A stretch of DNA of 64,000 nt from Bryopsis sp. KO-2023 (taxonomy: Eukaryota > Chlorophyta > Ulvophyceae > Bryopsidales > Bryopsidaceae): NCBI GenBank assembly GCA_030272585.1, contig BSYQ01000002.1, forward strand, positions 3,906,001 to 3,970,000, given 5' to 3'. The notes under the pieces were generated by a model. It worked only from the letters and a program-made list of their open reading frames with translations, searched no databases and had not been told where the DNA came from. The translations under genes and the position numbers were made by a program. Of this stretch, positions 41,699 to 53,900 are shown one piece after another; the first letter of the stretch is position 1, and every line of letters begins with the position of its first letter.

Positions 41699-41989
41699 GT
41701 GTGCATCCTTACAAATTTATCATACACCGGGTACTTTGAGGATTACTTTTTGGGTTCATCTTTCGACTTGGATCGCGAGCTCTCGATGCTCTCGGGTTTG
41801 GGGGGCGAGACTCACGGTGTTTTTTTTTTCCACCGGAGGATGACTAGGTTGTTGACCACCAGCCGGGGCCACGGATGTGCAAAAAAATACTTAGAAAGCT
41901 CCAACGTTGTCAAAGAACTTGATTGGCTTTATTTTAAAAGAATTAACGAAAATAATTGTTATCGCGTGCAAGTTGAGCCACTACTATGA
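41699..41989 (+). CDS. Hypothetical ORF, 96 aa
   Basis: The composition is protein-like, with an aromatic/acidic N-terminal part (YFEDYFLGSSFDLDRE) and a helical C-terminal part (KYLESSNVVKELDWL). I recognise no family. Other frames overlap it. Confidence 0.25.
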   Translation: MCILTNLSYTGYFEDYFLGSSFDLDRELSMLSGLGGETHGVFFFHRRMTRLLTTSRGHGCAKKYLESSNVVKELDWLYFKRINENNCYRVQVEPLL

Positions 41990-43576
41990 GAAAATCGGCA
42001 AAGTTAGACGGCTTGCCTTCACCTATTATACCAGATATTTGGGAGCTTTTGGTTCTTTTTCGTGCGTGTTTGTTCTGACTCCGCCTAGCGTCAGTATTAG
42101 TGGATGACAAAGAGTGTTCTTACGACGGATACATATGGGGCTTTGAGTGAGATGAGAGCTAAGGGTTTACTTGTTAGGGCGGATGTGTTGGGCAGCTGTC
42201 CAAAGAAGAGCCCTAGTCGAGGGAGGCCTCTATGTCTCGACGACAATCGATAGGAAGGGATTGCATTGTTCGTACGTTACGCTATTATTGAATCGCTCGG
42301 GAGCAGTTGGACTCTCATCATTCATCTCAAAATTTATTCAAGATTAAAGAACCTAGTGATTCTTAAAGTTTCCTAATATGGTTTTCACGAAACACACACC
42401 CCTTTTAATATATCGATTATCTAAGGTCTCTTTCCAAGAACGTTGAGCAATAGACACTATTCTCCGAAGATCTGTGTTTCACATTTTACTTTTTTCTAAA
42501 AATTTGGACGTTTTGAATGATCACTAGAGCAATGGTTTGGGAGAGCGCACGAACAAGACTCTTATCGATAGGCTCAGGTGGCGAATGGTGGAGATAAAAC
42601 AAACGTGGGACCAATGTATCGGAAAAGCGTTGAAATGGGTGAACGAAACACCCCGTCGGGTCCTTTTCAACAGTTCGAAAAACATTTGGATGGACAAACG
42701 ACGACGTTAACGTCAGGTTAACCTCGCGAATCCCGAGCATTGTGCCCAACAAGAGAGACTTCAGCTTAGGGTACAAAAGGAGAATATGAGTGTGCCGTTA
42801 CCCTGAAACAATGGACTCAATTGAAGCACTCAGAGCGGAGCAAGCGCAAATGAAAGCGCGGGAGCACACCTTGGAGGTCGTAGGTTGATGGGCTGAAAGC
42901 AAAGCTCCGAGAGCTCCCAGCGACAGTCGACTCGGGGGCGCTGTCGCTCCTGCTCTGTCGGATTTCGGTGTTGGGAAGTATGTAGGTTCAGATACTCTGA
43001 AGCATCAACACTTGCTCATGCACCACCGGTAATTCTGATTCGGTAATGCAATATTTGTCCGGAAATGGTGCACTAAAACCAGGCAAAACGAAACAATTAC
43101 GAGGCAAAAGGTGCTGCATAGGTGTGTTTCATGAAGTCCGTTTGGTTCTTGAGGGCAGTTTCAATCGCTTTCTTCAACCTAAAAATATCGAAGGGAAGTA
43201 GGTCCGCGTTGTCTTAAAGATAAGGTTATTTTTAAGATGGAAGGAACCTTGATCTGGTTACGAGAAAAGACGACGGTCATCAATTTACTCTTGTAAAAAA
43301 ATTTATTGACAGATTCTTCATGCTATCGAAACGTATAAAACTCATAAGATGATGTGTTCAAGAAATCAACAACGTCGCTCAAGATTTTTTTTTTACAAAC
43401 CAAACACGAGGCATATATTATCTTTCACGCAAGCAAAAATAAGCAAACTTATTGTTATGATCTACTCATAGTTGGTACAAAAAAAATTAATTTGACCCAA
43501 ATGCTTCGATATTGGAAGAACCGACCCATGATAATTAAAAAATCATGCTGGGATGATTTCAACAATTTGGCTTCGT
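41990..43576. other. No supported gene
   Basis: Only short, unrecognised frames; no repeats with clear borders. Confidence 0.4.
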
Positions 43577-43620
43577 AAGGACACGAACAGTCGAAAACAC
43601 TCTACCAATTCCGCAACCTT
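43569..43620 (-). other. tRNA-Leu-like remnant (organelle/bacterial type)
   Basis: Read on the minus strand, GCGGAATTGGTAGAG matches the D-arm of plastid, mitochondrial or bacterial tRNA-Leu, and GTGTCCTTACGAAG recalls its long variable arm. The anticodon stem does not pair well and no T-arm follows in the expected place. A decayed organelle-derived insertion is one explanation. It is not a functional tRNA as written. Confidence 0.3.
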
Positions 43621-43952
43621 TTTCCTGTGCGGGTTAGACTCCGGGGGGGGTGACAGAGTTTTATGAGCTCGAATTACTTTCTTCATGTGTAATTCTGGTT
43701 TGATTTCCATCTTTTCCTCAAATAGGTTTTAATGTAAGAGCGACATCATAAAATGTGTTAGAGCAAAGGTCAACCCCATAGTTTTGTACAATTATGATTA
43801 TTTAAGCGAAGCGAAGCTTCCATAACAGCATTTATACTTAAGATCACCCCCTAAGTTGATAAGAAAGAGTCAAGGCTCCGGCTCTATGAAATAACTGCAA
43901 CCGATAAGAGGGCGGTGAAAGATTTGTACGGGAAACCTTATAAAAAAAGTCG

Positions 43953-44243
43953 GTGTTTGGATTCACTATCGAGATGCTATATGGTGAGATAAAAAAAGGA
44001 TTTGAACGGGTTGGTGAACGTCTCGAGCAACAAGGTAAAATGTTAAATACGAAACTCGACGCTTTGAATAAAAAAGTGGATTTGCTAAGTGAGCGTATGG
44101 CGGTGATAGAGGGTTGCCTAGATTCTTTTGAGGGTTGCCTAGATTTTTTTGAGGGTAGCATCGAGAAACAAGGGGACAAGAGAGATGAAAGACGCGATGG
44201 ATCAGTTTTAAGCCACGTAGGGGGATGTGGATATGTAGCTTGA
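43953..44243 (+). CDS. Hypothetical coiled-coil ORF, 96 aa
   Basis: Residues 8-60 show heptad-like spacing of Leu, Ile, Val and Met (KMLNTKLDALNKKVDLLSER). A 24-bp direct duplication in the DNA (near 44111-44155) repeats the peptide EGCLD-FEGCLDF. A dimerising helix is plausible. There is no neighbour that indicates a role, and it may be repeat-derived. Confidence 0.3.
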   Translation: MFGFTIEMLYGEIKKGFERVGERLEQQGKMLNTKLDALNKKVDLLSERMAVIEGCLDSFEGCLDFFEGSIEKQGDKRDERRDGSVLSHVGGCGYVA

Positions 44244-45139
44244 GACGATGGATGCGTTTAAAGCGAGCCGGTGAGCGTTTGAGGAATATTACTCTGTCCT
44301 TCCTGAAGGCGCAAGAAGGGTTATATATATATATGTCCCTAAAGTATTGCACCTGTGTGTGTTCCTAGTATGTCGTGAGGGAGGGTGTTATCCTTCAAGG
44401 CAAAATGAAGGCATTTTCCTATGAACTCCAGAAAGCATCCGACGTCGTTAATGACACGATGAAAGGGATCCGTGGTCCAAGCGAAGACTTGAAGATGGTT
44501 GTGAACTACCTAGAAAAAAGATGGTAAGGAAACGGAAGGACAAATCTAACGTCACGTTTTTACGGAAAAAAGATTGTAAGGAAATGAGGAGCAAACTGTG
44601 CATTGTTCCGATACTATAGTGGTGGTGAACAGGCATTTCTTTTTCACCTCGAGTTGGAGAAGCTCACAGAAGTTGTGATTGCTACATTAAACCCGCGATA
44701 TTCCAACATTACTTCTAATAAAAGAATGCAATCGTAGCCACATGATTTTCAAAAGCGAAAGGGGTTCAACGATGGATGCATCAATAGGAAACTGCTAAAG
44801 ACAAAAAATACTATTACTTTATAAAGTCACACCACGTACGCTCCAAAGAGGTTAATCTAATCTAATTAGATGATTTTTAATATCGATTAATCTCCCCATC
44901 CGAGTTTAAGTTTACCTCGACCAAACCATTAAGAAAACAAGCGATATCCCGACCATACCCACGTTAAGGTAATAACCAAACAAAGTACAGTAACCTATGT
45001 CCATGCTTAGTGTTAAAAACGGCTTTTGTGCACGACCATCTCCGTGGTCGTTCAATAGCGGTAATAACATTTAGGGAATATGCTTTTTAATGTTATCGAA
45101 AATTAAGCTTCCGAGCCTCACAATAGCTGGAGGATCTAA
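44244..45139. other. No supported gene
   Basis: AT-rich sequence; TATATATATA at about 44321-44332. Nothing else seen before the MITE. Confidence 0.4.
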
Positions 45140-45393
45140 GAGCATCCCCACCGCGGAACTCATTCTCATCTTAACTCGCCCACGTGCGAGCGAATCGCGA
45201 CTATCGTTACAAATTCGTAGCGAATTTACGTGATTTCGAGCTGAGGAAATGAGGCCGACCTCATTTTGACCCCCCGAAATGAGGTCGGCCTCACATTTCT
45301 CAGCTCGAAATCACGTAACTTCGTAGCGATAGTCGCGATTCGCTCGCACGTGGGCGAGTTGAGATGAGGATGAGTTCCGCGGTGGGGATGCTC
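45140..45393 (+). mobile_element. PIF/Harbinger-type MITE with long foldback (254 bp)
   Basis: The whole element folds back: GAGCATCCCCACCGCGGAAC at the left is matched by GTTCCGCGGTGGGGATGCTC at the right, and pairing continues for about 100 bases to a short loop of CCCCCC. It is flanked by TAA on both sides (45137-45139 and 45394-45396), the 3-bp duplication favoured by PIF/Harbinger. It has no ORF. An alternative is a different foldback transposon with a fortuitous TAA. Confidence 0.8.
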
Positions 45394-45401
45394 TAAGGTT
45401 A

Positions 45402-45602
45402 ATGACGGAGGCTACGGCGAAGGAGTTTTTGATGACACGGCGTCAATCGGATGGGACGTCATTCAATAGTGAAAACAATTACCTCACATCTATCATGGTC
45501 GCGCTCTACCCACCTTCAGACACTATGGGGGCCGAAAGAGAGGCGTGCATCTTACGTATCGATACAAAGTTGAGTTTCCGAATTGGCATGACAGACATCT
45601 AG
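45402..45602 (+). CDS. Hypothetical ORF, 66 aa
   Basis: The frame starts MTEATAKEFLMTRR just after the MITE and is hydrophilic and protein-like. It is short with no domain. It could be the exon of a gene interrupted by the MITE, but no upstream partner is visible. Confidence 0.2.
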   Translation: MTEATAKEFLMTRRQSDGTSFNSENNYLTSIMVALYPPSDTMGAEREACILRIDTKLSFRIGMTDI

Positions 45603-48404
45603 GATTTCCGATCGGCATATTGTTTAAGCATTTATAATGTCGATGCCTAAGCACAAGACTACTAATAACAACCGTTCACACACTTCTTGTATAAGTTCGG
45701 ACGGATAAGGGAGTGCCTCCTATTTGTTTTGGAAATATTTAGGAGTCGCTAGCGATGTCCTCGTTGGATGCAAAAACCATAGCTTTCATAGGTCGTAGTG
45801 ACAAAAATCAAGAAGAAAAAAAGGAAGTTTGTGCTTTGGACTTTGAGAGGTAGTCCCTGATGAAACACACCACTACCACCAATCTCACACCAACATCACC
45901 AATGTTAGGAGAATGCAACAAGCCATGGTGCGAATATATGCTGACATGAAACGCCCATGAAACATGCCCACCGCGATCGCAAATCACTTTGATGACAACT
46001 CTTCACTTGGAAGAAAGTCGTCCAAGAATATTACCGCGAGTAAGAGGGTAAATAAAAGTCTACCTTGTTCATATGAACACGATGTTTCTTTTCTAGTATA
46101 TTTTATTCATACTCATATTTTTATTTTATTTTCATTTTTATATATATTTTATTTCACGTGTATAATATGTGGAAGATGTCCTTATAATTAATCACGCAGA
46201 TCGTCAATATGACTTGAAGTACCAAAGAGTGGTCAAAGGTTGAAAGCTTCAAAAAATGTTTATTAGGGTGTCGCTTGCGCAGTTGTCCCCACAGGACCCA
46301 ACCCCGATCGAATTATGTTCAACCATGGGCGCATGGTTATATGAAAAAAAAGGGATGTGGAAGGTTAGGCATTGGTTGTGTGTGCCTCTGTAGGTGAAAG
46401 ATGTCCGGGCGAACAAATAAACTGTGGAGTTCTTTGCGAGGTAAGTTGAAGTTAGACGAATAACCAAATAACAAGTCCAACACCAGAATGAGACCGGCCG
46501 AAACTGAATAATAGATATTGTTTTTTTTTCCAAAATGTTTTCGTGTTCACCCAAAATACCACCCACGGCGATCAACGACATAGTATAATCCGCCCATGGC
46601 TAACCGATTCCCGGGAGCTTTCATATTAGAAAGTGCAAGCCGAATACGAAATATTATATTTTTTTGATTTTTTTTATAGAGACGATTTGAATCACGTTTT
46701 GCAACATGGCAAGGACCATGTGGCTTTAGATAGATTTTAAGTCCGAAATAAAGTAATATCGGATTCGGATGCGGACTAGTTTTTTGTTTTGTTTTTTTTT
46801 CTTTATGTAAGTTCATTTTGTAATAAAACTTGTTATCAACATTGGTTCTCCAAAATATTTACCGGTCAGCGATCTCTACGTTCTAATAACTACGAAGGAT
46901 GCATAGTTTTTTGGCGCATGATGTCTCGCGAAACGTTTATTCCGGGCATGGGATAACAACACGGACTAGCACAGTTTGCTCCTCAAGTGCGGGACATCCC
47001 AAAAAATGTTTTCTAGGCGGTAATAGACATAGGTGTGACTACAAACACCATCAACGTTTTGCAAGAAGTGTGGAAACTTTTCTAGCCTATATTTTTTTAT
47101 TACTTGTTGTACCATAGCCATACTGTTTGTTGATATATATGTGTGGTGCGGGCAAAATATCAATAATGACGATATGGTGTTTTTTTTGGTAGTTCAAAAG
47201 TTTTTTGAAGTTATCAAGAGGTGCTATGGAGTCGTTCCAAAGTCTCACATCATAGAAATGCTTTCAAGAATTAAAAAGTCTTCCTACAAGAATTTTTAAA
47301 TGGTTTAGTTGTGTCGCACTACTCTTGAGTACCAAATGATTGCTACGGCAATGTGAAGAAAACTGGCGATTCAAGAAGGTTATTTTAGGCGGGTAGTAAG
47401 ATGAGATTAAAGAAATCGGAATGGTTTCCTTTATATTCGTGATAACATCCAGTGTGCGGGCACACTCAGCAAAGTTAGTAACGACTATATGAAAGAAGGC
47501 CGCTTTCGAAGAGGTTTTAAATAAAAAGACGACACAGTAAAAATACACGAGTATATAAGGAAAGCTAACAACGGCGTACGCCACAGCCACGTCTCTTGAA
47601 TGAAAAACATCCAATCCCTTATGTCATTTGACACATCGTGGGAGATAATGCTGAACACGCATCGTGTCGTCGGCAACATATGAACGAGAAGAAAAAACAA
47701 ATGAAAACGTACCACGTTGCATGGTTAAATCTCGTGCATCTTCAAGATATTGACTAAAGTGGAGTCATAAGCTTTCCATTCACGAGTTGCAGAACGGGTT
47801 ACCCACCAAATTGTTCTTGATAATATGATGATGGGATTTGGAGTTAATTTAGCGAGTCATGTCTCATTGATCGTCTTCAATATTGAACACACTATGAATA
47901 AGCAACAACGGTTATCATCAACCACGAATTGAAAAAGAATAACGATTGGGTAAACAAGAAAAGGAAATTGCGAGTGAGAGTCCAAGCAAGTAATTATAAA
48001 AGGGAGTTTTTCCTCCCATGAAAGACAATTAGAAGTAAAAAAGAGCTCAACGAGATATGGAAAAGAACTTCTTGAACTATATGAGAGAGTGATCCATTTC
48101 CTAAAGTGATCCATTTCATAACGTGCTTCTTACTGAAAGTTAGAGACAAGAAATCACGATACGAGCCTCGTTTACATGGTCGTATGACTTGCTACTTCAT
48201 GCTGTGGGAACTTTTTCATACTTTCGAAAAGTCATGATTACGCTTTTAGAAGTTTTTGCTTTTCCGAAATGTGCAAGCTATTTAAATATGGACAAAACGT
48301 GTTATCTTATTGCATTGTATTGAGTTATTTGCTGTATATATGTGAATCGGATAGACTAATAGATTATGCCTCGTCATCAATTTTTAGAGTACGAAGACAT
48401 GAGG
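45603..48404. other. No supported gene
   Basis: Frames up to 116 codons with no recognisable content and strongly AT-biased composition. Confidence 0.4.
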
Positions 48405-49655
48405 GGAGACCCGGAAGTATGGCGCGGTGAGAGCGATACAACCTCTTCGATAGCATTACAAAATCTGTTAGGGCCTTGATCACCCCTAGCCCGACAGATT
48501 GGGTTTGTAGATATTCAAACGTATGAATCACTTGCAGACATTCATGTGGCAAAGATGGAACAGACCGGCACGGGAAACAAGAAGAATTTTATGCGCTTTC
48601 GTGCCCTTTAAAACAAACAATTGGAAGATGGTTGACCTAGGCTCAGAGTTCAACATCATTCCTTTCGCCTACACGGAGCGCAATGGCCCGGGATACAGAA
48701 GCTTGATTTCCCAAGGACGATATATGCTTTTGCTCATGACATGAAAAACGCTCTTGCTTGCATTGAAGTAAAGCCGAGAACCAAAAAAAAGGATTTAGAA
48801 AAAGTAATGAAACTCATAGAAGATGTAAGAAAAAGCTCAGCGAGAAATTATATTAGTGTTGAAATTATAATTTGATGCTTCTGTAGCGGAATCACAAATC
48901 TTTCGGTGTATTGTAGGGGCTGGCAAAAACGGGGAAGGACATAACGAAAATTATTGCCTCCTTTTTGCCCGATGCAGCAATAGAGAAGGGAACAAAAGAT
49001 GTGAGTGGACAGATTTATCCATATTGGAAGAACAATAAAACAATGAAGACAGAATGTTAGTCTTTTAGCGCTATACGAGGTAGTTTGGGATAGAGCCGAG
49101 GGTGGCTGACGCATGTGGGTTCACGAGTAAGACAGATTAGACCCAGAGTTTGGGGCATGCGTCAGCGTACTACACTTAGGGGTACTTAAGAGGCCCACTC
49201 GTTGTTTTGAAATCTTCTTTACTTTGTAAGAACTCGGGATTCGTGGGATTGGTGTGTTCCCGCTTGTGTGTGTGTTTGTGTGTGTGTGTGTTAAGTGTTT
49301 GCCTGACGCAATCACTTCCCAACCTAAGTGCTCTAGTAGCGTTCACAACCGCGCTAGCTAGAGAGTTGTCTAAAGCAACAAACCCCACAAGTATACTTGC
49401 GTTAGCCAGCAAGTTATCACGAATCCAACCAACACAGCCGACCACTATTGCGTCACCCACAAGCTTCACTATCACAGAATGTCACTTTCGATGGTTTGCT
49501 AAATCTTGGACACTTGTTTTTTTTTTTTGCGCATGAAATTCTTTAATTATTGGAGGCTTGTTGTTTTCCAAGAGTTGATAGTGCCCATGGTTCGCACCGC
49601 TAATATAGGCGTTGCAAACGTCATCTCAAATATTATGGATATCGTGAAGGCAAAA
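48405..49655 (+). repeat. Arm B of the diverged inverted repeat (partner 205-1045)
   Basis: This is the reverse complement of 205-1045 apart from substitutions, small indels and a 419-bp solo LTR inserted at 49058-49476. The coding remnant reads WKMVDLGSEFNIIP on the plus strand near 48630, with stops soon afterwards. It is likely a decayed retroelement piece. Edges are approximate. Confidence 0.7.
49058..49476 (-). mobile_element. Solo LTR, 419 bp, copy 2
   Basis: It is the reverse complement of 9312-9730, with the same length and few differences. The perfect 6-bp target duplication GAATGT lies at 49052-49057 and 49477-49482. The uninterrupted pre-insertion sequence is preserved in the other arm (ACATTC near 377-382), which proves insertion after the repeat arms formed. 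Confidence 0.82.
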
Positions 49656-52600
49656 AGTTAAGTCCCATTGAATGACGACTATGGCTTGGCGAGAAATCTC
49701 CGTACACCAGGACACCATAAAGGGACAAATAACACTACAAGGTGCGTACGATATGGGTGGCTCGTTGATTCAAGTGTGCATGAACCACTGCTGTAACCAG
49801 TGAAACGGCTTGAGAATCGTTCGTTACTGGGGGATTTTGTTTTTAGGAGAACCCCTTTCCAATAGAAAGGCTCACAACGCTGCCGGTAAAGATTTAGGCC
49901 AAAACTCATTGCAAACGAAAAGGGGGTGCACAGAACGCCCACAACAGAGATGAGATAATATGTAATGTTGGATTGAAAACGTGATAGATTTTGTGTTTAT
50001 TATGAAACTCGGGACCGACTCCGATTTGTTTTCACATATTTCATGCCACGACAATCTGACACTGCACGGTGGATGATTCCAACCTGGGAAGAACTTCAAC
50101 TCCTTAGCCAAACATAGCGTTTTTCCCATATAAGGCATAATAAGATTATATGCGTGGTTATCAGGTTGGGGGCCTTACTATCACGCTCGTGACTTGACGA
50201 GAACTCCTGGAGATGATGAAGAAAGCGATCGCGAGGATTCTACCACACCACAAGAACCAGTTGGGTGTCTAAGCTTAAATTATACCGCTTTAATGTGTGT
50301 ATGGGTTTGTTTTATACTTTGGACTTTTATAGACGTTCTTATGATATCTATTGCACGTTATAAACAATCAATCAGAAGAGTTCAGCCATAAGGGAGCGAA
50401 GTTCGATCCCCAATCGAAGGAAGTTGTGGCGAGAATGATACGAGGATATGCCTGCACCGAAACGAGCCGGTTTCAACCCCCCATTCAAAGAAGCGGTTGC
50501 GTTGCGTGATGCCGAAAGGGTGATACTCCGCCGAAAACTTTGAAGCGCATCGTGGTGCGACGTGTTATCATTAGCTACGTCGACAGCAAGATTGTGGATT
50601 AATTAAACATTTGATTGAGAATTGAAAGTGTAGCTCTTTCGGGTATGCATGACATCATAATTTACAATTTTACAAAAAGTTTGGTGTTGTCTACACTGTC
50701 CACACTATCCGTATTGTCCACATTGTCCACACTCTACACTCGACCCTCTCTGAACAAGTGAGTTGTCAAGCTCATGAACGTCTTTCGCGGAAGTCGCTTA
50801 CGTTCTACAAGCGGTGATGTGAAACTCTTTAGCGTTCTACCGCCCTTCTACTGCTGTGTCAAAACCCAACATGATCGCCGATCCAAAGAAGCAACAAGGT
50901 GCAAAAAGTTTGAGCACAAAAATCACAAAAATCTTGGCACCGACGTCAAACAAGCATAACGCGATTTCAAATAGTACCAAGTATGACGATATCTTTTAGG
51001 AAAGATGCAAGGTGACGGTCGAAACATTGTTAATTTACATTTTGCATACAATGGGCGCGATAGTTGGTAGCCGACGAATACCGAGGCTTGTCACAATGTT
51101 GTGGTTAAGCTTTCTTGTTGGATCCAAGAATGCCAAGACGCAACACAATATTCAAGTGGTAGGAAATCCCCCACTAGGGATCAAGGGGATTCCAAAACCC
51201 CCCATGTGAAGGGGGGGGGGGATTTGATGACTTTCGAGACCAAACTAGAAGGGGTCACACTATGAGTTGATGGGATCTCGATAGAACTTACGGCACCCGT
51301 AAAGATGCTACCCGTAAAGATGTTGGGAGTATCAAGTCCACCGCGAGAAATCAGGTTTTTATACTTTTGAGAGTTTTATCGTTCATGAAACTCCAAGTAT
51401 TTTCGTCCAAGTGATTCATATTGGAGATTTATTTTAGGGCTTTGAAGATCCCTTCCCTTTCCTTTGGGAAATGCAAAATGTTTGCTTCAACGGGAAGGGC
51501 GACTTTTCGAAACAAGACAACGAGAGAGATAAAGAGAGAGGAGGAAAGACCCAAACAGGGAGGAAAAATGCAAGTGGAAAGTTGAATGCTTGCGTCGGAT
51601 CAAGTTCGAAGGAACAAGAAACACCGGAGGGGGTGGGCTTCTTCACGAAAAGTTTTGTGTTTTAAACACTTCTGCTTTCCGATGCTCCCGACTTCAAAGA
51701 ATTCAGAAGGTTGCATGTGTTGGGTTGTCAATACCTCTATAGTCGCCACTAGCAATTTTTAAGACATCCCCCACGGAGAAATAAGGTTGTGTTCAGTTGG
51801 GTTAGGTTACTCCATATTTGTTCCGCAAACGTAAAATTTTAGGGTAGGTGAAACACCGACGGCTGTAACAGTAGGGTGTAGAACGATAATAAATCATGTG
51901 TCTAGGCAATGTTGAAGATACACTTGGGCCCATTAGCATTCAGGAGCGGAGAGGGCAAAGAGGTGTTTCCCATAAGGTGTTCTTACTTCTTTCTTTCATT
52001 TACAAGCAAGGTATCACAGCATACGACGATCAAGATGCACAAAGCAACCTAGACATTCTGTTGCAATTTTGAGTGACGCTGCTTCTTTCATGGCTGTACG
52101 ATAATATCGGCCGTAGGATTTTGGATGGGATGATCATGGGGATAGCAAAATATCAATGATTTTTTGGAATCTTATCCCAAAGAACAAGATTCGATTCTCT
52201 GAATTGGAAAGAAATGCCTCGAGCACCTTAACTATTACTTCAACAAAGTTAACTCGAAAGCACAGGGTGCCACCCCGAAGGAAGGTTTTGTAATAGACTT
52301 GACTTCAAAAATTGGTAGGATTTGTCGATGGGGATCGACCTTTATCATTATTACATATTCAAACGAGGTTTGTTAACACGAAAGCAGAGTGATACAATAG
52401 GGAAAGCTGGCCTGAAAGCAAGGAGGCATCTAAAGTGGTACAACTTATGTACCACTTTTTATTATCAAGCAAGAGAGTTGTTGAGATGACGACTAGCCAG
52501 GAGTAATAACTATTAGAAGTAATAACTATTGTATGCTCGACCAATTTGTTTAATGAGATAAGGACGATCGATATTAAAAAATAATAGAGAAGGTCTGCTC

Positions 52601-53690
52601 AATGAGTGGTTTATCCACGGAATATAGAAGAATGAACGTTTGGAAGCAAGAGGTGACATGTGCTCAATATGGTTCGTTCCACCTGGGAAAATTCGACCGG
52701 ATATGAGATTTATAAGAACAAGTTTTTGATCACGTCTTTTATATGTTGGAAAATATTTGTCGACTTGCCATAGAATATATCATTATAATTTTTTCAACAG
52801 TGTTCGTGAGAAGGGTTACACTCGGCAAATCTATTCGCCTTACGCAAGACCTTTTTTCGACCAATATGTTTTTTCATACGCCTGTTTGAACCTATATTAG
52901 TTCTTCTATTATAGTGGCATGCTCGCAAGAGTTGCTTGTAAGACCGAATGGCATTACATTCCAAACCACCACCTCCACCCAAAATATTGAAAAGAAGAAA
53001 AAGGATCCTATTCAGTCAATTAGTAAGCCAAGGATGATGGCGGCGGTGGTGGATAGGGTTCCAAAACTCGCATCCAAGGCTGCTTAAGAGAATGGTTTAT
53101 AAATGACTAGTAGTTTGCAACTAAATAATGAGCAACAATTAATATCGATACATAAATAGATGGCATATCCTTCCGTACTCATCACCCCTCAATATAGATA
53201 TAAGAGAAATTTTTGTGGGGGGGTTGCGTTGGTTGCTATTTCCTATTAACAATTGCCCCCTCTTCTCACCCATACCACTCCGACTTAAAAAACAGAAAAA
53301 ATAAATAAAAATAAAGCGGAGAAAAACCCTCCCGTTTTTTTTCGATGTTAGAGGATCATCGGATGATTTATTTTTCATTTTTTTCTCCTTTACATTTTAA
53401 ATATTTTAATATTCTATCACCTGTCAATTGCGATGCTCCTTCCTGTCTGCTCTCCTTTTTTTTCCTCGGTTTTTGGCTCTGCTGTTTCTGCTTCTCTGGA
53501 AATTGCTTTTTCAGATTCTTCAAGCATCCTGGAGAAAACCAAATAAAAAACACATTGGCTCTAGCCTAAAATTAAAAAAGATGAACTAGGAATGATAATA
53601 ATATGAATAATAATTATGAAAAAACAAAATGAAAGCACCTGTCGAGCGATTGTTGTTTTGTTTTTTACAGGAGGGACAGAAAAGCCAGAA
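49656..53690. other. No supported gene
   Basis: Frames of 60-90 codons only. A short tandem of TGTCCACAC-like units lies at about 50692-50740. C- and G-homopolymers near 51208-51219 and 53216-53223. Confidence 0.4.
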
Positions 53691-53900
53691 AGAGAAAAAA
53701 AGCAACAGTATGTGAATATAAACATAGATTTCCCAGGTCAGTGTGTGATTTTAAATAAGTCAACTCAGTATGTAAATTAAAAATTATTTTAGTCAGCCTT
53801 GCATATTCTTTTAACAATATATATGTCATTTTTGTATATGATCTTAAAAACAGATGAGTCAGCTTCCTATGTGATTTCAAAAATAGATTAGACATCATTA
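53690..53900 (+). repeat. Degenerate minisatellite, roughly 35-40-bp unit
   Basis: Units resembling TGTGATTTTAAATAAGTCA recur with drift (near 53740, 53775, 53835, 53868), with AGTCAGC-like ends. The minus-strand frame across it reads as an imperfect peptide repeat. Period and copy number are approximate. Confidence 0.5.
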
